NCBI GenBank assembly: GCA_934717895.1
Contig: CAKUZO010000086.1
Coordinates: 1-6,078, forward strand
From: an uncultured Candidatus Melainabacteria bacterium
GTDB lineage: Bacteria > Cyanobacteriota > Vampirovibrionia > Gastranaerophilales > Gastranaerophilaceae
Reading direction: 5' to 3'
Length of the DNA: 6,078 bases
This document shows, piece after piece, positions 1 to 5,982 of the stretch. The notes under the pieces were generated by a model. It did not search any database. It was given only the letters and a program-made list of their open reading frames with translations, and was not told the origin of the DNA. Both the position numbers and the translations under genes were made by a program. Position 1 is the stretch's first letter. Each line of letters opens with the position of its first letter.

Positions 1-1028
1 GGATTACACTGTCAGATCCTGCGGTTATACAGGATTATAATAAGTTTAGAGATTTGTCTAAACAGCGTAAGTCAATGGAAGAAACCGTAAACCTTTATTA
101 TGACTGGAAAAAAGCGGTTGATGCCATTGAAGAAGCGAAAGAAATGATTCATAACGAGCACGATGAGGAAATGAAAAACTTTTTGAAGGCAGAAATGGCT
201 GAAAATGAGGCTAAACTTCCTGAGTATGAAGAACGAATGAAAGTTCTTTTGCTACCTCGTGATCCGATGGACGATAAAGATATTATGCTTGAAATTCGTG
301 GTGGCGCAGGTGGTGATGAGGCAAATATTTTTGCCGGCGACTTGGCTCGTATGTATATGAGATATGCCGATAAAAAAGGCTGGCAGACTCAGGTTTTGAG
401 TAAGACTGAATGTGAAGCCGGTGGCGTGTCAGAAATTATTATTTCTATCAAAGGTGACGCTGTTTACTCACAATTGAAGTACGAATCAGGTGTTCATAGG
501 GTTCAACGTGTTCCTGCAACTGAATCTCAGGGACGTGTTCATACATCTACCGCAACTGTTGCTGTTATGCCGGAAGTTGATGATGTTGAAGTTGAATTGA
601 ATATGAATGATGTTGAAATTTCGACGGCTCGTTCAGGTGGTGCAGGCGGTCAGAACGTAAACAAGGTTGAAACAGCAGCCAGAGTATTCCACAAACCGAC
701 AGGAATTATGATTTTCTGTACGGAAGAACGTTCGCAACTTCAAAACAAAGAACGTGCTTTGCAGATTTTGAAAGCCAAACTTTATGATATGGAAGTTCAA
801 AAACAAATGCAGGAAATCACAGATTTACGTCGTTCTCAAGTTGGTACCGGTGACAGAAGTGAACGTATTAGAACGTACAACTTCCCTCAAGGTCGTTTGA
901 CAGATCACAGAATTAACCATAACTTGAATGTTAATACGGTTATTGATGGTGATTTAGACGAATTACTTAATTTGTTGATTGAACACGATCAAAAATTGAA
1001 ACTGGAAAAATTAGCAGAGGTAAATTAG
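1..1028 (+). CDS. prfA: Peptide chain release factor 1 (RF1), 5' end cut off by the window edge
   Basis: RF1 recognises UAA and UAG in the ribosomal A site and triggers hydrolysis of peptidyl-tRNA. The reading frame is open from base 3 to the TAG at 1026-1028, giving 341 visible residues. About 20 N-terminal residues of a usual ~355-360 residue protein lie off the left edge. The TTG at 54-56 is not the true start, because the 17 codons before it ([17 protein letters not shown]) match the RF1 N-terminal helical domain. The PAT tripeptide that reads the stop codon is at 513-521, inside [16 protein letters not shown]2 would have SPF there. The catalytic GGQ loop is at 645-653. The C-terminal part has [16 protein letters not shown] and TDHRIN. 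The sequence around GGQ resembles cyanobacterial RF1. prmC, which methylates the GGQ glutamine and often follows prfA, is not here; ylxR follows with a one-base overlap. Identification is very secure. Confidence 0.97.
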   Translation, partial: ITLSDPAVIQDYNKFRDLSKQRKSMEETVNLYYDWKKAVDAIEEAKEMIHNEHDEEMKNFLKAEMAENEAKLPEYEERMKVLLLPRDPMDDKDIMLEIRGGAGGDEANIFAGDLARMYMRYADKKGWQTQVLSKTECEAGGVSEIIISIKGDAVYSQLKYESGVHRVQRVPATESQGRVHTSTATVAVMPEVDDVEVELNMNDVEISTARSGGAGGQNVNKVETAARVFHKPTGIMIFCTEERSQLQNKERALQILKAKLYDMEVQKQMQEITDLRRSQVGTGDRSERIRTYNFPQGRLTDHRINHNLNVNTVIDGDLDELLNLLIEHDQKLKLEKLAEVN

Positions 1029-1030
1029 TG
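1017..1030 (+). promoter_or_regulatory. Ribosome binding site and GTG start of ylxR, overlapping the prfA stop
   Basis: GAGG at 1017-1020 lies seven bases before GTG at 1028-1030. The last base of the prfA stop codon (TAG, 1026-1028) is the first base of the GTG. The Shine-Dalgarno sequence supports the GTG as the real start. The overlap implies that ribosomes finishing prfA can re-initiate on ylxR. Confidence 0.75.
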
Positions 1031-1273
1031 GTAGAACGAAAATGCGTAGGTTGCGGTAAGCTTAAAGACAGAAAAGATTTAATAAAGATTACTCGTGAAA
1101 ATGCGCATGGAAACGTTATTGTAAACCCTGATAACAAAATATTTGGCAGATCTGTATATCTCTGCTATAATAATTCGTGTGTAGAGAATGCTTTCAAAAA
1201 AAATAAAATTTCAAAAATCTTGAAAGCCTCTGTACCGGAAGATTTGAAAGGAAAATTATTAAATGAGTTTTGA
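1028..1273 (+). CDS. ylxR: YlxR family RNA-binding protein (DUF448; RnpM-like)
   Basis: This small 81-residue protein belongs to the YlxR/DUF448 family, usually encoded just before infB. In Bacillus subtilis the homologue (RnpM) binds the RNase P RNA and modulates RNase P activity; a similar role here is inferred from family membership. Visible features are the N-terminal RKCVGCG motif (Cys6, Cys9), the GRxxYLC motif at residues 40-46 with Cys46, a further Cys51, and a Lys-rich C-terminal helix from about residue 53 to 66. The usual GRGA(Y/W) is GRSVY here. The GTG start is supported by GAGG seven bases upstream and by the family's habit of starting a few residues before the Cys motif. The last four codons overlap infB by 11 bases, so ylxR is almost certainly cotranscribed and translationally coupled with both neighbours. 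Confidence 0.93.
   Translation: MVERKCVGCGKLKDRKDLIKITRENAHGNVIVNPDNKIFGRSVYLCYNNSCVENAFKKNKISKILKASVPEDLKGKLLNEF
1247..1265 (+). promoter_or_regulatory. Ribosome binding site and start of infB inside the ylxR 3' end
   Basis: AAAGGA at 1247-1252 precedes ATG at 1263-1265 by ten bases. An in-frame TAA at 1260-1262 lies directly before the ATG, so translation in this frame cannot begin further upstream. The next methionine codon in frame is residue 42, which would remove the first conserved IF2N domain. The start is therefore well fixed. Confidence 0.8.
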
Positions 1274-3803
1274 AACGATTAGAATAAATGAATTAGCAAA
1301 AGAACTTGGGCTTACCAGTAAGGAAGTTATAGAAAAGTTTGCACAACTTTCTGTTACGGGCAAAACTCATTCAAGCACTGTTACAATGGAACAGGTGAAA
1401 AGACTTAAGGAATTTATCGCATCAGGCGGTGTAAAAGAACACAAAAAGCCAAAAGCTTTTGTTGTTAAAAAAGCAAAACCTACGGAAAAACCGGTTGTAG
1501 AAAAAGTTGAAACAAAAAAAGAGGAAAAGAAAGTAGAACCTGTAAAAAAAACAGCTACACCTCGTGTTGAAATTGTTAAACCTAAACAACCGCAAAGTCG
1601 CTTGGAAATTGTTAGAAGAGCTCCAAGAAAACCTGCGGAGGATTCTACTACAACTTCTGAAAAACCGGAAAGACCAACAAGATCCGGCGAAAGAAAATTC
1701 CCGCCTCGCGGAGAAAGAACTCCTCGTGGAGAAAGACCTGAAAGAGGCGACAAACCATTCTCACCGCGTTCAAAAGACGGTGCTCCTAAAAAACCGTTTG
1801 AAAAACCATCAGGCGAAAGAAAACCTATTCAGAGAACTATTATTTCTCAAGATATTTATGAGAACAAAGGGACAGGCAGACGCCGTACTGACGGAAAGAA
1901 AAAAGGTAAAGAATTTAACAACAAAAAAGAAGAACAAGAAAGAATTTCTTTAGAAAAAGCAGCAGCTCAAAAACATAAAAAACGTTCTCACAAAGAGGAA
2001 GAAGCAAAGCAAGTTACTCAAGTTGTTGTGAATAGAGCTATGACAATTAGTGAGTTGTCTGAAAAAATTCAGCATACTCCGGCTGAAATTATTAAGTTCT
2101 TAATGCTAAATGGTATTATGGCAACAGTAAACCAACTTATTGATGTTGATGTTATCAAAAAGATTTGCGCAGAATATGAGCTTGAAGTTCTTGATGAAGA
2201 CTTAGATGCTTATATGGAAGAAGAACTTGAAAAAGAAGAAAAAGAAAAGAAATTAACCGAAGTTGATAAGAAATTGTTGAAACGTAGAGCACCTGTTGTT
2301 AGTATTATGGGACACGTTGACCACGGTAAAACAACATTGTTGGATAGTATTCGAGCTTCTAAACACAAAATTGTCGCATCAGAAGTTGGCGGAATTACAC
2401 AGTCTATCGGTGCTTATACGGTTTATTTGGACAACAACAAGGATAAGAAAATTGTTTTCGTTGATACTCCGGGGCACGAAGCTTTTACAGAGATGAGAGC
2501 TCGTGGTGCGAAAGCTACTGATATTGCGATTTTGGTAGTTGCGGCAGACGACGGTATTATGCCACAGACGATTGAGGCAATTAACCACGCCAAAGCGGCT
2601 GATGTTCCGATTATCGTTGCTGTAAACAAAATTGATAAGCCTGGTGCAAACCCTGACAGAGTGTTGCAACAGTTGACAGAACACGGTCTTGTTCCGGAAG
2701 AATGGGGCGGAGAAACAATTACTGTCAAAGTTTCAGCTTTGCAAGGTACAGGTATTGACGAGTTGTTGGAATACATTTTGCTTGTTGCAGATGTTCAGGA
2801 TTTGAAAGCTAATCCGAAGGCTGAGGCATCTGGTGTTGTAATTGAAGCAAACCTTGATAAAGGTAAAGGTGCGGTTGCAACATTGTTGGTTCAAAACGGT
2901 ACTTTGCGTGTTGGCAACTGTATTGTTGTTGGAACTGCTTGCGGGCGTGTAAGAGCGTTGCTTTCAGACTCTGGCGAAAGAATTCAAAAGGCAGAACCTT
3001 CTACACCGGTTGAGATTTTAGGTTTGTCAGAAGTTCCACAAGCCGGTGATTACTTTGAAGTTGTTAAGAACGAAAAAGAGATGAAGGCGATTGTTCAGGA
3101 ACGTAAAGAAAAAGAACGTGATAAACGCTTAGATGCAATGCTTCCGGCTCACGTTCGTCGTGAAGCTGTTGCGGGAGAAGACGATATTCCTCAATTGAAC
3201 TTGATTATCAAGGCGAATACAAACGGTGCTGCTGAGGCTGTGTCTCAGGCAATTGCACAACTTGAATCAACGGAAATTAAAACAAAAATTATTCACGTTG
3301 GTGTTGGTGATATTTCAGAAGCCGATGTTATGTTGGCATCAGCATCAGGTGCGTTAATCTTAGGGTTTACCGTAAAAGAAGACGCGAATGCTCTTGCAGC
3401 TGCTGAACGTGAAGGCGTAACGATTAAGAAATACGATATTATTTATCAAATCTTAGAAGATATTGAAAAGACTATGTTGTCGTTGCTTGAACCGGAAGTT
3501 AAGGAAGTTGAACTTGGTAAAGCTGAAATTCGCCAAGTGTTTACAATTGGAAAAACTACAAAAATTGCCGGTTGCTATGTAACAGAAGGTAAGATTGTTA
3601 GAAGTAAAGATGCTGTATTGTACCGTGACGGAAAAGAAATCTTCCGAGGAGCAATCGACCAGTTGAAACGTTTCAAAGATGATGTTAAGGAAGTTGCACA
3701 AGGCTTTGAATGTGGTATTTCATTTGCAAAATGGAATGACATTGAAGTCGGCGATATTATTGAAGTTTCAACAACAGAAGAAGTTGAACGTAAAAGTTTA
3801 TAA
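1263..3803 (+). CDS. infB: Translation initiation factor IF-2
   Basis: IF-2 is the GTPase that brings initiator fMet-tRNA to the 30S subunit and promotes 50S joining. The 846-residue product is full length for the family. Order of parts: an IF2N domain at about 4-52; a long charged, Lys/Pro/Arg-rich low-complexity linker at about 57-250; a second IF2N-type domain at about 258-310; an acidic/basic helix at 311-340. The GTPase domain has G1 GHVDHGKT (350-357), G2 GGITQ (376-380), G3 DTPGH (401-405, with catalytic-type His405), G4 NKID (455-458) and G5 SAL (491-493). Domain II runs from about 520 to 610, domain III from about 644 to 735 and the C-terminal beta-barrel from about 745 to 840. Cys771, Lys802, Arg803, Lys805, Glu816, Cys817 and Gly818 match the spacing of fMet-tRNA-binding residues described for Geobacillus IF-2. 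It is the last gene of the operon, followed by a hairpin terminator. Nothing essential is missing. Confidence 0.98.
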   Translation: MSFETIRINELAKELGLTSKEVIEKFAQLSVTGKTHSSTVTMEQVKRLKEFIASGGVKEHKKPKAFVVKKAKPTEKPVVEKVETKKEEKKVEPVKKTATPRVEIVKPKQPQSRLEIVRRAPRKPAEDSTTTSEKPERPTRSGERKFPPRGERTPRGERPERGDKPFSPRSKDGAPKKPFEKPSGERKPIQRTIISQDIYENKGTGRRRTDGKKKGKEFNNKKEEQERISLEKAAAQKHKKRSHKEEEAKQVTQVVVNRAMTISELSEKIQHTPAEIIKFLMLNGIMATVNQLIDVDVIKKICAEYELEVLDEDLDAYMEEELEKEEKEKKLTEVDKKLLKRRAPVVSIMGHVDHGKTTLLDSIRASKHKIVASEVGGITQSIGAYTVYLDNNKDKKIVFVDTPGHEAFTEMRARGAKATDIAILVVAADDGIMPQTIEAINHAKAADVPIIVAVNKIDKPGANPDRVLQQLTEHGLVPEEWGGETITVKVSALQGTGIDELLEYILLVADVQDLKANPKAEASGVVIEANLDKGKGAVATLLVQNGTLRVGNCIVVGTACGRVRALLSDSGERIQKAEPSTPVEILGLSEVPQAGDYFEVVKNEKEMKAIVQERKEKERDKRLDAMLPAHVRREAVAGEDDIPQLNLIIKANTNGAAEAVSQAIAQLESTEIKTKIIHVGVGDISEADVMLASASGALILGFTVKEDANALAAAEREGVTIKKYDIIYQILEDIEKTMLSLLEPEVKEVELGKAEIRQVFTIGKTTKIAGCYVTEGKIVRSKDAVLYRDGKEIFRGAIDQLKRFKDDVKEVAQGFECGISFAKWNDIEVGDIIEVSTTEEVERKSL
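1701..1754 (+). repeat. Three hexapeptide (18-base) repeats in the IF-2 linker
   Basis: Within the low-complexity linker, residues 147-164 read PPRGER, TPRGER and PERGDK in tandem. The first two 18-base units are closely alike, sharing CCTCG(C/T)GGAGAAAGA; the third is diverged. Related SGER motifs lie at residues 141-144 and 183-186. The block is strongly basic and Pro/Gly-rich, and probably disordered and RNA- or ribosome-facing; that role is inference. Repeat slippage here would change linker length without breaking frame. Confidence 0.6.
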
Positions 3804-3837
3804 TTTATTATAATAAAAATTTTCAAACATAAATATT

Positions 3838-3876
3838 AAAGGCAATAAGTTTAGATTCTTACTCATTGCCTTTTTT
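3838..3876. terminator. Rho-independent terminator between convergent genes
   Basis: The arms are 3838-3850 (AAAGGCAATAAGT) and 3861-3873 (ACTCATTGCCTTT). They pair as nine base pairs, one A/C mismatch and three more pairs, around a ten-base loop at 3851-3860. On the plus strand the stem runs into six T at 3871-3876, so it should end the prfA-ylxR-infB transcript 34 bases after the infB stop. Read on the minus strand, the same stem sits 36 bases after the glycosyltransferase stop. There it is followed by TTTAATATTT, a weaker U-rich tail, so it may act in both directions. Confidence 0.82.
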
Positions 3877-3900
3877 AATTGCATTTTCAATTGCATTTTT
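3877..3900. repeat. Two 12-base tandem copies of AATTGCATTTT(C/T)
   Basis: Bases 3877-3888 and 3889-3900 are identical except for the last base. They lie between the terminator hairpin and the glycosyltransferase stop, in otherwise AT-rich non-coding DNA. The most likely explanation is a small local duplication; I see no functional motif in it. Confidence 0.6.
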
Positions 3901-3909
3901 TAGGTTATT

Positions 3910-4869
3910 TTATTTTTTAGCAATAAATTGTTTAAATTTTAGGGTCCAATATCCGTCTTTTTCTTTTGGCGTAAAGTGTTGCCACCACCCGATTGAGTAA
4001 GTTTTTTTTATGTGCTCTAACAACTTTAAGTATTCATTAAAATATTCATTTTTTTGATCCGCTTCAAATTTTCCAAGCCACGATGTTGCCTTTGAAAAAT
4101 ATTTATTTACAAAAATATCACGATATTCTTCCATCATGCCTGTCTTTTCAAGCATTTCCTCTATTCCGTAAAACACATATATCGGCGAAAAACTCTTTTT
4201 CTTTTTAACTGATGTCACAGAGCCTTCTCGATTTTTTTGATAACAATAAATATTTTCAGGTAAAATTGCAATTCTATCAGCCATAATCATCGAATGAAAG
4301 AACGGCAATTGATCCTGTCCTGCTCTAATATTTTGGAATTTAATTTCATTCTTAATCAAAAAGCTTCTACGGTACAATTTTGTCCAAGCTGTTGATGGGA
4401 ATTTAAAAATATCTTTTTTTATATCTTTTGCAGAAACAACTTTTCCAAAATATTTTTTCGGGAGTTTATTTTTGCTGTAAGCACCATTTTGCCCTTTGCC
4501 ATTATAATAAGAAAGCCCGCCAAATACCAAAATATCTGTTTGCAATTCATCTGCTTTCGCAATTATTTTCGCTAAGGCATCATCTTCTAACCAATCATCG
4601 CTATCAATAAAATATACATATTCACCCTGAGCAGTTGAAAGCCCGATATTTCTCGCAATTCCGGAGCCTTCATTTTTTTTATCTATAATTACAACCCTAT
4701 CATCATTTTTCTTGATTTTTTGTAAAACGTCTAATGAACCATCAGTTGAGCCATCATTAACACAAATTACTTCCAAATCTTTAAATGGTTGTTTTAAAAT
4801 GCTTTCCAGACATTTTGGTAAGTATTTTTCAACATTATAAACAGGTATAATTATAGATAATTTTGGCAT
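3910..4869 (-). CDS. Family 2 glycosyltransferase (GT-A fold)
   Basis: The 319-residue product is a GT2-type enzyme that transfers a sugar from a nucleotide-sugar donor. It probably acts at the cytoplasmic face in surface polysaccharide, lipopolysaccharide or glycan synthesis; donor and acceptor cannot be read from the sequence. Visible motifs are the start LSIIIPVYNVEKYLPKCLES (4-23), VNDGSTDGS (37-45, nucleotide binding), NEGSGIARNIG (66-76), the metal-binding DSDD (89-92), and a WTKLYRRSFL segment (162-171) followed by GQDQLPFF (184-191), where related enzymes often have GED. There is no signal peptide or clear membrane segment. The C-terminal ~50 residues are charged and aromatic. ATG 4867-4869 is preceded by GAGAGG (4875-4880) at five bases. 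It lies 45 bases after rlmN on the same strand and may be cotranscribed. The gene looks more AT-rich than its neighbours (18/60 GC in 4201-4260) and is rich in poly-A tracts on the coding strand, which may indicate transfer or fast turnover. Confidence 0.92.
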   Translation of the reverse strand: MPKLSIIIPVYNVEKYLPKCLESILKQPFKDLEVICVNDGSTDGSLDVLQKIKKNDDRVVIIDKKNEGSGIARNIGLSTAQGEYVYFIDSDDWLEDDALAKIIAKADELQTDILVFGGLSYYNGKGQNGAYSKNKLPKKYFGKVVSAKDIKKDIFKFPSTAWTKLYRRSFLIKNEIKFQNIRAGQDQLPFFHSMIMADRIAILPENIYCYQKNREGSVTSVKKKKSFSPIYVFYGIEEMLEKTGMMEEYRDIFVNKYFSKATSWLGKFEADQKNEYFNEYLKLLEHIKKTYSIGWWQHFTPKEKDGYWTLKFKQFIAKK

Positions 4870-4914
4870 AAAAACCTCTCAAATTTTTCAAATTTAATAT
4901 TTTAGCGAATAAAT

Positions 4915-5934
4915 TTAGTCGACTTTCCCTCGCAACTGTCCACAGGCAGCATCAATATCTGCTCCTCTTTCAAGCCTTACCGTAACCTTTTTGCCCGACT
5001 GTTCAAGTAAGGATTTAAAACGCATAATTGATTTTCCGGACGGTTTTTGATAATCGTTTTTCTCTGTTGGATTATATGGAATTAGGTTTATATTGCATTT
5101 CAAATCATGTAAATATTCAACAAGTTCTTTGGCACTTTCCAACGTATCATTCAAATCTTTTATTAGCAAATATTCAATCGTAATTCGTCTACCTGTTTTT
5201 TCAATATAGGCCTTCAAAGTCTTTTTAAGTTCAGGCATTGGATATTTGTTTTCAATTTGCATCAATTGTTTTCTGATTTCATGGTTTGGTGCGTGCAACG
5301 AAAGTGCGAGAGTTGACTGCATGTCAACATCTGCAAGCCTTTTTATCCCTGGAATTATTCCGGAAGTTGAAACCGTTAAGCGTCTTGCACCGATTTGGAA
5401 GTTTTCATTAAAAATTTCCATCGCTTTCAAAACATTATCCAAATTCAAAAGAGGCTCGCCTTGTCCCATAAACACAACATTTGTAACCTTCAAGCCTGTA
5501 TCTCTTTGGATTGTCAACACCTGTTCAATAATTTCTTTATACGACAAATTCCTGATAAAACCACGTTTTCCTGTCGCACAAAACGAGCAATTTACGGCAC
5601 AACCGACCTGCGAGCTGACACAAGCTGTTAAATTTGCACGATTATCAAATCTCATCAAAACCGTTTCTACACACTCGCCATCGGGATATTCAAGCAAATA
5701 CTTCAATGTTCCGTCAGAACTTTCTTGCTTAACCTTAATTTTTGTATCAGTAACAGTTGCAACTTGTTTAAGCTGCTCTCTGAACTTGACCGACAAATCA
5801 GTCATCTCATCAATTGATTTAACAGATTTTAAATATATCCAGTTATGAATTTGACGAGCTCTAAATTTTGATGCACCAAGTTCATCTGTTATTTTTTGAA
5901 TTTCTTCTAAATTTAATCCTGAAAGTACTTGCAT
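4915..5934 (-). CDS. rlmN: Dual-specificity 23S rRNA A2503 / tRNA A37 C2-methyltransferase (radical SAM)
   Basis: RlmN adds a methyl group to C2 of A2503 in 23S rRNA, at the peptidyl-transferase centre, and of A37 in some tRNAs. It uses two SAM molecules and a 4Fe-4S cluster in the cytoplasm. The 339-residue product has the N-terminal helical region with ASKFRARQIHNWIY (21-34). Glu90 in GECVETV corresponds to the E. coli proton-abstracting Glu105. The conserved Cys105 lies in ACVSSQVGC, and the cluster motif is Cys112-x3-Cys116-x2-Cys119, followed by ATGKRGF. GQGEPLLN is at 157-164 and LSLHAPN at 211-217. The methyl-carrying Cys331 is in DIDAACGQLRG, matching E. coli Cys355. All catalytic residues are present, and the C-terminal signature favours RlmN over the resistance enzyme Cfr. 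ATG 5932-5934 has AGAGGA at 5939-5944, four bases upstream. It lies 47 bases after a partial upstream frame and 45 bases before the glycosyltransferase. Confidence 0.97.
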   Translation of the reverse strand: MQVLSGLNLEEIQKITDELGASKFRARQIHNWIYLKSVKSIDEMTDLSVKFREQLKQVATVTDTKIKVKQESSDGTLKYLLEYPDGECVETVLMRFDNRANLTACVSSQVGCAVNCSFCATGKRGFIRNLSYKEIIEQVLTIQRDTGLKVTNVVFMGQGEPLLNLDNVLKAMEIFNENFQIGARRLTVSTSGIIPGIKRLADVDMQSTLALSLHAPNHEIRKQLMQIENKYPMPELKKTLKAYIEKTGRRITIEYLLIKDLNDTLESAKELVEYLHDLKCNINLIPYNPTEKNDYQKPSGKSIMRFKSLLEQSGKKVTVRLERGADIDAACGQLRGKVD

Positions 5935-5938
5935 AATT

Positions 5939-5944
5939 TCCTCT
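5939..5944 (-). promoter_or_regulatory. Ribosome binding site of rlmN
   Basis: On the minus strand AGAGGA is followed by AATT and the ATG at 5932-5934. This fixes the start at MQVLSGLNLEEIQ, a normal RlmN N-terminus. I see no clear -10/-35 promoter in the 48 bases before rlmN. Confidence 0.7.
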
Positions 5945-5956
5945 TTTTAAGCCTTT

Positions 5957-5979
5957 GTTGTGAAATAAGAAACCACAAC
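5957..5979. repeat. Inverted repeat upstream of rlmN
   Basis: GTTGTG at 5957-5962 and CACAAC at 5974-5979 are perfect 6-base complements around an 11-base spacer. The element lies wholly between the stop of the upstream partial frame and the rlmN ribosome binding site. On the minus strand it is followed by AAAGGCTTAAAAAGAGG, not a U-tract, so it does not look like a standard intrinsic terminator. It could be a weak hairpin affecting RNA stability or read-through, an operator, or chance. Confidence 0.4.
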
Positions 5980-5982
5980 CTG

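Noticed and set aside
54..56. TTG as the start of prfA
   Set aside because: The frame stays open to the left edge, and the 17 codons before it match RF1. The gene is truncated by the window and does not start here.
1367..1753. A 128-codon open frame on the minus strand opposite the infB linker
   Set aside because: It is a reverse-strand shadow of the Lys/Glu/Pro-rich linker. Its product is rich in Ser, Phe, Leu and Gly with no known motif, and infB coding there is certain.
1564..1953. A 129-codon plus-strand frame in another phase inside infB
   Set aside because: It is an out-of-phase reading of the repetitive basic linker. It begins and ends wholly inside infB and has no family features.
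2040..2042. Internal ATG of infB (residue 260) as the start of a short IF-2 isoform
   Set aside because: It falls just before the second IF2N domain, which is attractive, but no Shine-Dalgarno sequence lies at a suitable distance upstream.
3784..3814. Promoter-like TTGAAC (3784-3789) and TATAAT (3809-3814) at the infB end
   Set aside because: The spacing is 19 bases and the product would run straight into the terminator with no gene behind it. TATAAT is part of the perfect AT-only palindrome 3804-3817, which reads the same on both strands, so chance is likely.
4870..4914. A separate promoter for the glycosyltransferase in the gap after rlmN
   Set aside because: TAAAAT and TATTAA elements are present on the minus strand, but no -35-like hexamer sits at 16-18 bases. 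In DNA this AT-rich, such -10 matches mean little.
5246..5848. A 200-codon plus-strand frame opposite rlmN
   Set aside because: It is antisense to a complete rlmN with all catalytic residues. The product has no recognisable domain, so it is a shadow.
4915..5934. The radical SAM methyltransferase as a Cfr-type antibiotic resistance enzyme
   Set aside because: The N-terminal region, the DIDAACGQLRG C-terminus and the closeness to E. coli RlmN spacing favour RlmN. Nothing specific to Cfr was seen.
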